NCBI RefSeq assembly: GCF_000300455.3 | Contig: NZ_CP007215.2 | Span: 4,340,001 to 4,404,000, forward strand | Source of the DNA: Kosakonia sacchari SP1 | GTDB lineage: Bacteria; Pseudomonadota; Gammaproteobacteria; Enterobacterales; Enterobacteriaceae | Length of the DNA stretch: 64,000 nt | Direction of reading: 5' to 3' | In this document: one piece after another, positions 1 to 9,325 of the stretch | Layout of the letters: each line of letters starts with the position of its first letter | Position numbering within the stretch: the first letter of the stretch is position 1 | Position numbers and translations under genes: made by a program | Notes under the pieces: generated by a model | Told to the model about the DNA's origin: nothing | Databases searched by the model: none | Seen by the model: the letters and a program-made list of their open reading frames with translations, nothing else

Positions 1-209
1 ACATTGCCTGCCAGCGCTTACCGACGGTGATTGTCGGCCCGCTGATTGTCTTTGAAACCCTGGCCGGGCTGCTCTATACCTTTGTGCTGCGCCAAAGCCT
101 GCCGCCGCTGCTCACCGTCTGCGGCATTATCTTGCTGGTCGGCGGCGTGCTGATGGCGGTGCTGTCGAAACCGGAAAGAGCCAGCGTCACCGCCCTGAGC
201 GCCGAATAA
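1..209 (+). CDS. ytfF: YtfF-like EamA/DMT inner membrane permease, C-terminal fragment
   Basis: Only the last 68 or so codons are inside the window; the frame runs from base 3 and stops with TAA at 207-209. The fragment is very hydrophobic, with two membrane-spanning stretches separated by a short polar turn, and ends in a charged cytoplasmic-type tail (SKPERASVTALSAE). This fits the last two helices of a drug/metabolite transporter of the EamA type. The next conserved gene is ytfE, and E. coli has ytfF beside ytfE, which is the main reason for the name. The substrate is unknown. The start and the first eight or so helices lie outside the window. Confidence 0.7.
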   Translation, partial: IACQRLPTVIVGPLIVFETLAGLLYTFVLRQSLPPLLTVCGIILLVGGVLMAVLSKPERASVTALSAE

Positions 210-226
210 AAACCGTCTTCGCATTG

Positions 227-253
227 GTTTCGCGCCGATAAACGGCGCGAAAC
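227..253. terminator. Inverted repeat after ytfF, possible terminator
   Basis: A perfect 10 bp inverted repeat (GTTTCGCGCC, 7 nt loop, GGCGCGAAAC) lies 18 bp past the ytfF stop. No T-run follows on either strand, so it may be a processed or stabilising 3' hairpin rather than a classical intrinsic terminator. Confidence 0.45.
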
Positions 254-351
254 TCAGGCCTCAGCCCGTTCGGTGAGAGCGTATGCCACGCAATCAGGCA
301 TAACCACTCTGTGTCGATGAGTGCCCCCGCCTGTGATTTTCAAATAGGCAT

Positions 352-377
352 AAAAAAACCCGGCATATGCCGGGTTT
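352..377 (-). terminator. Intrinsic terminator of the Tsr-like chemoreceptor gene
   Basis: Read on the minus strand there is a CCCGGC/GCCGGG stem with a four-base ATAT loop, flanked by AAA/TTT pairs, and followed by a run of seven T (A352-A358 on the plus strand). It starts 23 bp after the chemoreceptor stop codon. Confidence 0.85.
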
Positions 378-399
378 CGGGAGCGCGACGCAACCGTTA

Positions 400-2055
400 T
401 CAGAACGTTTCCCAGTTGGCTTCGCTGAAACTTTCGGTCGCTTTGGCCTGCGGTTTGCTGGCTGGCGTGACTAATGCCGGACGGCGTGCGCTACGCGTAC
501 GGTTGACCTTGAATACCGCCACGGTTTCAGTCAGGCGCGCGGCCTGCTCTTCCAGTGCTGCAGCGGCAGCGGCAGACTCTTCTACCAGCGAGGCGTTCTG
601 CTGGGTAACGCGGTCCATCTCGGCAACGGCCTGACCCACCTGATCGATACCACGGCTCTGCTCGTCAGACGCAGACGAGATTTCGCCCATAATGTCGGTC
701 ACGCGCGTGACGGCGCTGACGATTTCAGCCATGGTTTCCCCGGCTTCATGCACCAGTGCGGCACCCGCATTGACACGATTACCAGAGTCTTCAATCAGCC
801 CTTTAATCTCTTTCGCTGCCTGCGCGCTACGCTGCGCCAGGGTACGCACTTCGCCCGCAACCACGGCAAAGCCACGGCCTTGTTCGCCCGCGCGCGCCGC
901 TTCAACGGCGGCGTTTAGCGCCAGGATGTTGGTCTGGAAGGCGATACCGTCAATCACGTTGGTAATCTGCGCGATTTTGCTGGAACTGGTGGCAATCTCA
1001 TCCATGGTGCGCACCACACCATCCACCACGTCACCGCCTTTCTTCGCAGTACCGGACGCATTCAGCGCCAGTTGCGTTGCCTGACGGGCGTTGTCGGCGT
1101 TCTGTTTCACCGTCGCGGTGAGCTGCTCCATGCTAGCAGCGGTCTCTTCCAGAGAAGCAGCCTGCTGCTCAGTGCGTGAAGAGAGATCGTTACTGCCGGC
1201 AGAAATTTCACCCGCGCCAGTGTAAATGGTGTCTGCGCCATCACGAACGACGCTCACGGTTTTCACCAGCGACTGCTGCATTTCCTGAACATTCTGCGCC
1301 AACAGCGCCATTTCGTTTTTGCCTTCGGCGTCGATGTTATGCGTCAAATCGCCGCTTGCGATGTGGCGGATATGGCTCATCACCTCATGCAACGGCTTCA
1401 GCAGAACGCGCTGCATCGCAACCCAGCTCATGACAATCACCGCCAGCACAACCAGCATCACCGTACCGAGGATCCACAGGATACGCTGGTAATCGCGTTC
1501 ATTCTGGACGATCCCTTCACTCGCCAGTACGGTTTGCGCATCGCGCCACGCGCGATAGCTCTTCTGCATGGCAACTTGTTTCGCTTCGGCGTTCTGGCGG
1601 AACATATCTTCCAGATTCCCGGCGAGCAGCAGACGGTTCATCTCTGTCAGCGTCGCATGGTAGATGCCGTATTGCGTTTCCAGATCTTTCGACAGGTTTT
1701 TATCCAGCCCTGGGGTGTCCGGAATAGTTTTGTACTTCTCGAAATGCTGTTGCGCCTGGTTCAGCAAGTTGGTGGCCGTTTGCGCCAGTTCATTAAGCTG
1801 GCCGCCATTAATCTGGCTGGCAGTGCTGCTTTGCAGACGCAGCATGCCGCGGTTCAGCGTCACACGCGCCTGGTTGAGACTGATCCAGGCATCGGTAAAT
1901 TCGGAAACGTTCTGGCTGGAAACCTGAGAAACGTTGAAGTTGTTTTTATCGTTATTAAGCGCACTGATGAACACGCCAGCGGAGATCAGCTGCATGGCAC
2001 CAAGTACAAGTAACACCATGATTAATAAAGTAATAACTTTTATTCTTTTAAACAT
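400..2055 (-). CDS. Tsr-like methyl-accepting chemotaxis protein (551 aa)
   Basis: Inner-membrane chemoreceptor with the same length as E. coli Tsr. TM1 is about residues 7-30, a periplasmic TarH-type four-helix domain spans 32-190, TM2 is about 190-213, then HAMP, a signalling coiled coil with the conserved tip around 366-405 ([18 protein letters not shown]), and a C-terminal NWETF pentapeptide that in Tsr and Tar tethers CheR and CheB. Amino-acid-binding residues R64, N68, R69 and R73 fall at exactly the Tsr positions, but the residue aligned with T156 is Ala and that aligned with Q157 is Glu. It therefore probably binds an amino-acid-like ligand other than, or besides, serine. The ATG at 2055 has AAAGG six bases upstream. 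A sigma-28 promoter precedes it. It sits between ytfF and ytfE, where I know of no receptor in E. coli. Confidence 0.93.
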   Translation of the reverse strand: MFKRIKVITLLIMVLLVLGAMQLISAGVFISALNNDKNNFNVSQVSSQNVSEFTDAWISLNQARVTLNRGMLRLQSSTASQINGGQLNELAQTATNLLNQAQQHFEKYKTIPDTPGLDKNLSKDLETQYGIYHATLTEMNRLLLAGNLEDMFRQNAEAKQVAMQKSYRAWRDAQTVLASEGIVQNERDYQRILWILGTVMLVVLAVIVMSWVAMQRVLLKPLHEVMSHIRHIASGDLTHNIDAEGKNEMALLAQNVQEMQQSLVKTVSVVRDGADTIYTGAGEISAGSNDLSSRTEQQAASLEETAASMEQLTATVKQNADNARQATQLALNASGTAKKGGDVVDGVVRTMDEIATSSSKIAQITNVIDGIAFQTNILALNAAVEAARAGEQGRGFAVVAGEVRTLAQRSAQAAKEIKGLIEDSGNRVNAGAALVHEAGETMAEIVSAVTRVTDIMGEISSASDEQSRGIDQVGQAVAEMDRVTQQNASLVEESAAAAAALEEQAARLTETVAVFKVNRTRSARRPALVTPASKPQAKATESFSEANWETF

Positions 2056-2097
2056 TGTAAGCCTTTATAGCGTGCAGGATATTGTCTGGAGTTTTGG

Positions 2098-2123
2098 TAT
2101 CGGCAGCGGCGCGGAGTTGTTTA
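2098..2123 (-). promoter_or_regulatory. Sigma-28 (FliA) promoter of the Tsr-like receptor
   Basis: On the minus strand TAAA (2123-2120) is followed by exactly 15 bases and then GCCGATA (2104-2098), against the enterobacterial FliA consensus TAAA-N15-GCCGATAA. It would start transcription about 35 nt before the ATG at 2055. This ties the receptor to the late flagellar regulon. Confidence 0.85.
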
Positions 2124-2199
2124 ATTGTGATGCAGGTCGCAATCCAGTAATTTCCAATAAAAACACCGGTATTCAACATGTTAAATTCGTAAGATTTTT

Positions 2200-2215
2200 T
2201 GTGATGGATATCACA
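2200..2215. promoter_or_regulatory. CRP-binding site, perfect TGTGA-N6-TCACA
   Basis: The bases read TGTGA, TGGATA, TCACA, a full match to both CRP half-sites. The site is in the divergent region, about 77 bp upstream of the receptor's sigma-28 -35 element and 114 bp before ytfE. Which gene it serves cannot be told from sequence; the receptor is my first guess because a second receptor (54744-56381) has the same arrangement. Confidence 0.75.
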
Positions 2216-2280
2216 TTTCTTCGTGTAAGAAAGGAATAAGGCGATTCTCGCTGCCCCAAAAGGGGTATATCATCGGCTTA

Positions 2281-2303
2281 AAGATGCATTTAAAATACAA
2301 CTT
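2281..2303 (+). promoter_or_regulatory. NsrR operator of ytfE
   Basis: An 11-1-11 imperfect palindrome (AAGATGCATTT, A, AAATACAACTT) closely matches the known NsrR consensus and the operator known in front of E. coli ytfE. It ends 25 bp before the ytfE ATG. NsrR itself is encoded at 25496-25921 in this window. Nitric oxide damage to the NsrR Fe-S cluster would relieve repression. Confidence 0.87.
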
Positions 2304-2328
2304 ATAGATTCCACATGAGGTAACTGCT

Positions 2329-2991
2329 ATGGCTTTCCGCGATCAACCCCTGGGTGAGCTGGCGCTCTCCATCCCCCGCGCCTCCGCACTGTTCCGTAAA
2401 TATGATATGGATTACTGCTGCGGCGGTAAGCAGACGCTGGGACGTTCTGCGGCCCGCAAAGAGCTGGATATTGACGTCATCGAAGCCGAGCTGGCGACGC
2501 TTGCCGAGCAGCCGATTGAGAAAGACTGGCGCGTGGCGGGGCTGGCGGAAATCATCGACCACATTATCGTGCGTTACCATGACCGTCACCGCGAACAACT
2601 GCCGGAACTGATCCTGCAGGCCACCAAAGTTGAGCGCGTCCACGCCGATAAACCGAACGTGCCGCGCGGCTTAACCAAATACCTGACCATGCTGCACCAG
2701 GAACTTTCCAGCCACATGATGAAAGAGGAGCAGATCCTGTTCCCGATGATCAAACAGGGCATGGGTTCGCAGGCGATGGGGCCGATAAGCGTAATGGAGA
2801 GCGAGCATGATGAAGCGGGCGAACTGCTGGAAGTGATCAAACACATTACCAATAACGTCACACCGCCGCCGGAAGCCTGCACCACCTGGAAGGCGATGTA
2901 TAACGGTATCAACACCTTGATTGACGATCTGATGGAACACATCAGCCTGGAAAACAACACTCTGTTCCCGCGTGCCCTCGCTGGCGAATAA
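2329..2991 (+). CDS. ytfE: YtfE/RIC di-iron protein, repair of iron-sulfur centres
   Basis: A 220-residue cytoplasmic protein almost identical in design to E. coli YtfE. The N-terminal ScdA_N segment holds the paired cysteines (YCCGGK, residues about 29-34). A hemerythrin-like four-helix bundle follows, with His/Glu iron ligands visible in [25 protein letters not shown] and [11 protein letters not shown]. The family repairs Fe-S clusters after nitrosative or oxidative damage. GAGG lies 11 bases before the ATG. The NsrR operator immediately upstream gives the expected regulation. The terminator at 3031-3054 ends the transcript. Confidence 0.96.
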   Translation: MAFRDQPLGELALSIPRASALFRKYDMDYCCGGKQTLGRSAARKELDIDVIEAELATLAEQPIEKDWRVAGLAEIIDHIIVRYHDRHREQLPELILQATKVERVHADKPNVPRGLTKYLTMLHQELSSHMMKEEQILFPMIKQGMGSQAMGPISVMESEHDEAGELLEVIKHITNNVTPPPEACTTWKAMYNGINTLIDDLMEHISLENNTLFPRALAGE

Positions 2992-3030
2992 ATAAAGGCG
3001 CCCGAGAGCGCCCTGATTCATGGAAGTTTA

Positions 3031-3054
3031 GAGCCGCCGCGCGGCTCTTTTTTT
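3031..3054 (+). terminator. ytfE terminator, overlapping the cycA stop codon
   Basis: A 7 bp GAGCCGC/GCGGCTC stem with a CGC loop is followed by seven T. The last two T are part of the cycA stop codon on the other strand (TAA at 3055-3053), so the two convergent genes share these bases. Confidence 0.85.
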
Positions 3055-4465
3055 ATGGCTGGCGGTTAGCCAGACGCTTTTTGCCCGCGTACAGCCAGCC
3101 TGCACCCAGCACCACAAACCACAACGGCGTCACGATCAGCGCCTGGCGGGTATCCGCTTCCAGCGTCAGCAGTACCAGCACAAAGGCGAAGAACGCCATG
3201 CACACCCAGCACATCATTTTGCCCAGCGGCATTTTATAGTTCGACTTTTCATGCAACTGCGGGCGCTGCTTACGATACACCAGGTACGAGCAGAGGATGA
3301 TCGTCCAGACGAACATAAACAGGATCGCCGATACGGTGGTGATCATGGTGAACGCGGCAATCGCGCTCGGATTCACGTACAGCATCACCACGCCGCCCAG
3401 CAGGCAAATACAGGAGAAGGTCAGCCCTTTCGCCGGTACCGCGCGTTTAGAGAGCTTAGCGAACGCTTTCGGCGCTACGCCATCCTGCGCCAGGCCGAAC
3501 AGCATCCGACTGGTGGAGAAGACGCCGCTGTTGGCGGAAGATGCCGCCGAAGTTAGCACTACGAAGTTGATAATGCTCGCCGCCGCCGGAATCCCCACCA
3601 GCACGAATAACTCAACAAACGGGCTCTTATCCGCCACCACGGAACTCCACGGTGTCACCGACATGATCACAATTAGCGCGAAAACGTAGAACATAATGAT
3701 ACGCACCGGGATCGAGTTGATGGCGCGCGGCAGGGATTTCTCCGGATCTTTGGTTTCCGCTGCGGTCGTTCCGACCAGTTCAATCCCCACAAAAGCAAAC
3801 ACCGCAATCTGGAAACCGGCAAAGAACCCGCTGATGCCTTTCGGGAACCAGCCGCCGTCATTCCACAGATGCGAGAAGGAGGCTTCAACGCCGGTTGGAG
3901 ATTTAAAGTGCATCAGCACCATCACCACACCCACGATAATCAACGCGACAATGGCGACGATTTTGATCATCGCAAACCAAAACTCCATCTCGCCGAACAT
4001 TTTCACCGTCGCGAGATTGAGGCTCAGCAGCACGACGACAACGGCCAGCGCCGCTACCCAATCGGCAAGGCCGGGGAACCAGAACTGCGCGTAAGCCGTG
4101 ATGGCGACGACATCGGCCATACCGGTCACTACCCAACAAAACCAGTATGTCCAGCCGGTAAAATACCCCGCCCACGGCCCTAACAGGTCAGCGGCGAAGT
4201 CGCTAAAGGATTTATATTCGAGATTCGACAGCAGTAATTCACCCATGGCGCGCATGACGAAAAACAGCATAAAGCCGATGATCATATAGACAAAAATGAT
4301 CGACGGACCGGCGAGGCTGATGGTTTTCCCGGAGCCCATAAACAGCCCGGTTCCGATGGCACCGCCAATGGCGATGAGCTGAATATGCCGGTTTGTGAGA
4401 TTTCGCCGTAGCGACTGTTCAGTCGACGCCTGTTCATCGGCCACGACTTTAACCTGATCTACCAT
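3053..4465 (-). CDS. cycA: D-serine/D-alanine/glycine:H+ symporter CycA
   Basis: A 470-residue amino acid permease of the AAT/APC family with about 12 membrane helices. The diagnostic start IGGAIGTGLFMGSG (residues about 34-47) of the substrate-binding broken first helix is present, as is GIELVGTTAAETKDPEKSLPRA near residue 225. Members import glycine, D-alanine, D-serine and D-cycloserine. Length matches E. coli CycA (470). It converges with ytfE. The upstream leader contains a CA-rich stretch just before the ATG that resembles targets of the GcvB small RNA; this is inference only. Confidence 0.95.
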   Translation of the reverse strand: MVDQVKVVADEQASTEQSLRRNLTNRHIQLIAIGGAIGTGLFMGSGKTISLAGPSIIFVYMIIGFMLFFVMRAMGELLLSNLEYKSFSDFAADLLGPWAGYFTGWTYWFCWVVTGMADVVAITAYAQFWFPGLADWVAALAVVVVLLSLNLATVKMFGEMEFWFAMIKIVAIVALIIVGVVMVLMHFKSPTGVEASFSHLWNDGGWFPKGISGFFAGFQIAVFAFVGIELVGTTAAETKDPEKSLPRAINSIPVRIIMFYVFALIVIMSVTPWSSVVADKSPFVELFVLVGIPAAASIINFVVLTSAASSANSGVFSTSRMLFGLAQDGVAPKAFAKLSKRAVPAKGLTFSCICLLGGVVMLYVNPSAIAAFTMITTVSAILFMFVWTIILCSYLVYRKQRPQLHEKSNYKMPLGKMMCWVCMAFFAFVLVLLTLEADTRQALIVTPLWFVVLGAGWLYAGKKRLANRQP

Positions 4466-4765
4466 GTTGTATTCCTGTCTGTGTTGTTGGGGCTCTACTG
4501 GCCTTTTTTAGTTGCGTGTTCCGCCCTTGTATGGACGCAAAGATATTAGGTAAGAATCGGCGGGATGAATACTCGGAATTAAAAACAATGTTAAATATTT
4601 GTTTAAAGTGAGTGTCATATCACTCAGGTAACGCGAAATAGCTCACAAAAATACACCTGATTGCGCCATTTGCAAGATAATCTGTTGGCATTGGTTTTAT
4701 TAACAAACGATCAGCGCAGTAGGTGTAGCCCCTTCCCTGACGGGAAGAGGCATTCATGCGGGGAA
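4466..4765 (-). promoter_or_regulatory. cycA upstream region (300 bp): leader, AT-rich promoter zone and a small palindrome
   Basis: No gene fits here. Seen on the minus strand, the 40 bases before cycA are CA-rich (CCCCAACAACACAGACAGG), a known kind of target for the GcvB G/U-rich seed. Further upstream, 4609-4626 is a perfect TGAGTG-TCATAT-CACTCA inverted repeat in an AT-rich stretch, possibly an operator. Next to fklB is a CTTCCC/GGGAAG hairpin (about 4730-4746) without a clear T-run. Confidence 0.4.
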
Positions 4766-5386
4766 TTACAGAATTTCCAGCAGTTCCACTTCAAATACCA
4801 GCGTGCTGAACGGCGGAATAGACGCGCCAGCGCCGCGCTCGCCGTACGCGAGGTTATGCGGAATAGTCAGTTCCCATTTTGAACCCACCGGCATCAGCGT
4901 CAGGGCTTCGATCCAGCCAGCAATCACGCCGTTAACCGGGAATTCAGCCGGTTCGCCGCGTGCAACGGAGCTGTCAAACACGCTGCCGTCAATCAGTTTA
5001 CCGGTGTAGTGCACACGTACACGGTCGGTACGCGCCGGGATAGCGCCTTCGCCCTGGGTGATTACGCGGAATTGCAGACCGGATTCGGTGCTGTTCACGC
5101 CTTCACGCTCGCGGTTCTCGTCCAGATATTTCACGCCTTCTGCCGCCATCTCTTCGAAACGGGAACGACGCACAGCGTCGGCACGCTCGTGGATTTCACG
5201 CAGCGCGCGATGGACAACGTCGACAGGAACAGCGGGTTGTTTGCCTTCCAGTGCATCTGCGATCCCTGCGACCAGCGCTTCCGGTAACAGCCCCTCTAAC
5301 CCGGATTCGCTCAGCTGCTGTCCTACCTGCAAACCAATGCCGTAGCTGGCTTGCGCTTCGATCGTGTCAAAAGTTGGGGTTGTCAT
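4766..5386 (-). CDS. fklB: FKBP-type peptidyl-prolyl cis-trans isomerase FklB (FKBP22)
   Basis: A 206-residue cytoplasmic dimeric prolyl isomerase. The N-terminal helical dimerisation half (about 1-90) is followed by the FKBP fold (about 95-205) with [30 protein letters not shown] and [24 protein letters not shown], all typical FKBP pocket segments. I chose the ATG at 5386 because AAAGGA precedes it and the product then starts [12 protein letters not shown] as in E. coli; the longer frame to 5401 would use up the ribosome binding site. It is transcribed divergently from ytfB. Confidence 0.95.
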   Translation of the reverse strand: MTTPTFDTIEAQASYGIGLQVGQQLSESGLEGLLPEALVAGIADALEGKQPAVPVDVVHRALREIHERADAVRRSRFEEMAAEGVKYLDENREREGVNSTESGLQFRVITQGEGAIPARTDRVRVHYTGKLIDGSVFDSSVARGEPAEFPVNGVIAGWIEALTLMPVGSKWELTIPHNLAYGERGAGASIPPFSTLVFEVELLEIL

Positions 5387-5649
5387 GGGTTTTCCTTTCA
5401 TCGCTTTTTAAGGTAGCGCGCAGCATAACAGCCGCGCTGCACCGGGTAAAACTTTGTCGCAGGAAAGATGACAAATCGCAGGGAAAGGGAAAGAATACAG
5501 CAAGTAAGATTTATCCCGAATTGCGCTCACAAAATGCAGCTTTTTGTCGACTTTCAGGCAGTTAAAAACGGCGTACGCCGCAGTGGCGGGATAAAGTGTA
5601 TATACTCAACGAGACAGGACACTAAATGACGCGGAGCAGGAGGAAAGCC

Positions 5650-6312
5650 ATGCCCGGGCGATTTGAACTGAAACCTACCCTGGTGAAAATCTGGCAAGCC
5701 CCGGACCATTTTCGCCTGATGGACCCGCTCCCGCCATTGCACCGTCGCGGCCTGATCCTCGCGGCTTTGCTGGTGGTAATCGGTTTTCTGTTACCGTCAA
5801 CTGACGACAGCAACCGCGCCACTGCGCCATCCAGCGCTCGCGAAGCGCAACTCAATCTTCCTGCCTCTTCACAGCCGCAACCTTCCACAACGGAACCCAC
5901 ACCGCCGCAGGTAGTGAGTGAGCCGCAGCAGACCGCGCCGAGTGCGGAAGAGTCCATGCAACAGCAGGAACCCGTCGAGCAACAGCAACCCGTGCAGCAA
6001 CCGCGCCAGCATATAGCGCAGAACACGCTGCCCTCTTCCGGCGGCATTGAGCAGCAGTGGCGCGCTTACCGTGTTGAAGAGGGGAAAACGCTGGCGCAAC
6101 TGTTTCGCGATCACAATCTGCCGCCAACCGATGTCTATGCGATGGCCAAAGTGGAAGGTGACGGTAAACCGCTGAGCAGCCTGCAAAGCGGCCAGATGGT
6201 GAAAATCCGTCAGAACGCCAACGGCGTAGTCACCGGGCTGACCATCGAAACCGGCGGTCAGCCGGTGCTGTTTACTCGTCAGCAGGACGGCAGCTTTATC
6301 CGCGCACGTTAA
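5650..6312 (+). CDS. ytfB: YtfB, OapA-type LysM-like cell-division-associated membrane protein
   Basis: A 220-residue bitopic inner-membrane protein. A cytoplasmic N-terminus (about 1-35) is followed by one membrane helix (GLILAALLVVIGFLL), a low-complexity Gln/Pro-rich periplasmic linker, and a C-terminal OapA/LysM-like domain (about 135-220, YRVEEGKTLAQLFRDHNLP). E. coli YtfB localises to the septum and binds glycans. The start at 5650 has AGGAGG eight bases upstream and gives MPGRFELKPTL; the frame also allows an ATG at 5626, which is less likely. The Gln-rich linker is the least conserved part. Confidence 0.9.
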   Translation: MPGRFELKPTLVKIWQAPDHFRLMDPLPPLHRRGLILAALLVVIGFLLPSTDDSNRATAPSSAREAQLNLPASSQPQPSTTEPTPPQVVSEPQQTAPSAEESMQQQEPVEQQQPVQQPRQHIAQNTLPSSGGIEQQWRAYRVEEGKTLAQLFRDHNLPPTDVYAMAKVEGDGKPLSSLQSGQMVKIRQNANGVVTGLTIETGGQPVLFTRQQDGSFIRAR

Positions 6313-6320
6313 GCCACCAT

Positions 6321-6341
6321 GCCGGGTATACGTTACCCGGC
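6321..6341. terminator. Hairpin between ytfB and the DMT transporter
   Basis: A perfect 8 bp inverted repeat (GCCGGGTA, 5 nt loop, TACCCGGC) begins 9 bp after the ytfB stop and runs into the 3' end of the convergent transporter gene. TCGTTTGTT follows on the plus strand. It probably ends ytfB transcription. Confidence 0.55.
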
Positions 6342-7262
6342 TCGTTTGTTGACCCACCAAATTCCTGAGCAGACCAGCACCAGTGCGACCGCGTATTTGA
6401 TTTCGAGAATATTTTCACCAAGGAAAATGGCGGAGAGCACCGAACCGGCAACCGGTATCACGAAATTGAACGGCGCGATCATACTCACGCGATTCACTTT
6501 CAACAGCATGCTCCACAGCGCAAAAGCCACCGCAGACAGCAGCGTAAGATAACCGAGGATCGCGACCGCGCTGAAGCTATGCACTTCCAGCGTTCCCCCC
6601 GACAGATAGCCGCCAATCAGCAGCGCGACGCCACCAATTGCCAGTTGCCAGCCGGTCATCACCGTCGGATCTACCGTCTGGGAAATACGTTTGCCATACA
6701 GCGTGGCGGCAGAGAGGATAAACGCCGCCAGCACAATGAAACCGTCGCCATTCCAGACAAAAACAAAATCCCGCATACCGCTGTGGAAGTTCACCAGCAT
6801 GACGCCGGCAAAACCCAGAATACAGCCGAGGCTTTTGTTGTAGCTGAGCTTGTCGTTTTGATAGATAAAGTGCGCCAACAGCACGCTGAAGAAGGTGCCG
6901 GTCGCATTCATGATCGACCCGTTTACGCCGGTAGTATAAGCAAGACCAATATAGAAGAAGGTGTATTGCAGGGTCGTTTGCGTTAACCCGAGTACCGTCA
7001 GTTGCCCAAACTGCATAGCCGATAATCGGCCGATCGGTTTGCGCTGCGCCAGCGCAAACAGCAGCAGCAATACGCCTGCAAACAGGAAACGGTAACCGGC
7101 AAATACCACCTTTGAGGGGATATCGTCGGTGGCGATTTGAAAGAGTTCGTAGCCGTTTTTAATGGCCGGGTAGGAGCTCCCCCACAGCAGACAACAGAGC
7201 GTGGCACAGGCGTAAGCCACATTTCGGCGGGCAAAAACGGACGCAGGCAGAGCGGTTTCCAT
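6333..7262 (-). CDS. EamA-family drug/metabolite (DMT) transporter
   Basis: A 309-residue protein with about ten predicted membrane helices in two EamA repeats (about 12-145 and 160-300). The first repeat opens with CLLWGSSYPAIKNG and the second ends in VALVLVCSGIWWVNKR, both typical of the family. Members usually export amino acids or other metabolites; the substrate here cannot be told. The ATG at 7262 is preferred over an upstream TTG at 7274. E. coli has yjfZ and ytfA at this position, so this gene looks like a local replacement. Confidence 0.85.
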   Translation of the reverse strand: METALPASVFARRNVAYACATLCCLLWGSSYPAIKNGYELFQIATDDIPSKVVFAGYRFLFAGVLLLLFALAQRKPIGRLSAMQFGQLTVLGLTQTTLQYTFFYIGLAYTTGVNGSIMNATGTFFSVLLAHFIYQNDKLSYNKSLGCILGFAGVMLVNFHSGMRDFVFVWNGDGFIVLAAFILSAATLYGKRISQTVDPTVMTGWQLAIGGVALLIGGYLSGGTLEVHSFSAVAILGYLTLLSAVAFALWSMLLKVNRVSMIAPFNFVIPVAGSVLSAIFLGENILEIKYAVALVLVCSGIWWVNKRAG

Positions 7263-7370
7263 GACAAATCTCAAAGATAAAATTGCGTTTCAATTATTAT
7301 CCGAGGATGCATAAGAAATCCCTATTCTGCAAGGAACAATGACCATTTCTGGTGAGAGTGCGGAAAAGCA

Positions 7371-7395
7371 AAACGCCGGCACAAGGCCGGCGTTT
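7371..7395 (-). terminator. Terminator of the rpsF-priB-rpsR-rplI operon
   Basis: AAACGCCGGC, a five-base loop and GCCGGCGTTT form a perfect 10 bp stem; on the minus strand TTTTGCTTTT follows. It lies about 145 bp beyond the rplI stop codon. Confidence 0.75.
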
Positions 7396-7415
7396 CATTC
7401 CCCGTCGTATTTCGC

Positions 7416-7503
7416 GTTGCAGACGCGTTGGCTGCGTTCACTCACCCCAGTCACTTAGTTATCTAAGCTTCTGGGGATTCACTCACTTGCCGCCTTCCTG
7501 CAA
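7416..7503 (-). repeat. Structured 88 bp element in the rplI 3' untranslated region
   Basis: Outer TTGCAG (7417-7422) and CTGCAA (7498-7503) pair with each other. Inside is a nested hairpin: CCCCAG (7445-7450) with CTGGGG (7471-7476), and within it CTTAG with CTAAG around a four-base loop. TCACTC motifs flank the central hairpin on both sides. From memory this resembles an intergenic sequence found many times in enterobacterial genomes, but I cannot search for copies here and see no second copy in this window. It lies between rplI and the terminator, so it is transcribed as part of the operon's 3' end. Confidence 0.55.
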
Positions 7504-7540
7504 GCCCGAACGACTTAGGGGCATTGCTGTGAGTAACGAA

Positions 7541-8002
<462 letters not shown>

Positions 8003-8031
8003 TCAAAGTCGTATTAATGGACCGTGACCGA

Positions 8032-8578
<547 letters not shown>

Positions 8579-8584
8579 CAGTAA

Positions 8585-8998
<414 letters not shown>

Positions 8999-9019
8999 TT
9001 ATTCAGCCTCCTGTCTGGG

Positions 9020-9066
9020 TCAGCCGAATCCCGGGGAGGCAAGGAACGTGATTAAAGGTCGGCTGA
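9020..9066 (-). ncRNA. rpsF leader, candidate S6:S18-binding structure
   Basis: Perfectly complementary 8-mers TCAGCCGA (9020-9027) and TCGGCTGA (9059-9066) close a 31 nt interval in the rpsF 5' leader. Bacterial rpsF leaders commonly carry an RNA element bound by S6:S18. The pairing is seen directly; the ligand is inferred from position. Confidence 0.55.
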
Positions 9067-9080
9067 AAAATTGACGCGTC

Positions 9081-9109
9081 ATAATACTGATGTCCCCTGA
9101 CAAACTCAA
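9081..9109 (-). promoter_or_regulatory. Sigma-70 promoter of the rpsF operon
   Basis: On the minus strand TTGAGT (9109-9104), a 17 bp spacer and TATTAT (9086-9081) form a strong consensus-like promoter. It gives a leader of about 95 nt before rpsF. Confidence 0.8.
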
Positions 9110-9281
9110 GGCAATTGCACAAATAATTCGCACTAAGCGCAAAGAGAAGCGCACCTGGCGAATTAAAATTAAGCACAACGCATTACGGCAATTTTTTGAA
9201 CAACAGCATCAGAAATGGTCGCGATACCTTTTTGGGCTAACGCGTAAACTTTAAAACAGGCCTCGAACATAAGGAGGAAAG

Positions 9282-9296
9282 ATGGTGAAAAACTAA
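9282..9296 (+). other. Four-codon mini-ORF with a strong ribosome binding site upstream of yjfY
   Basis: ATG-GTG-AAA-AAC-TAA is preceded five or so bases earlier by AAGGAGG, a full Shine-Dalgarno match and stronger than that of yjfY itself, which starts 29 bp after the mini-ORF stop. It could be a regulatory upstream ORF or chance. Confidence 0.35.
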
Positions 9297-9325
9297 AAAA
9301 CGGCGTTTTATCGGAGCATAACATC

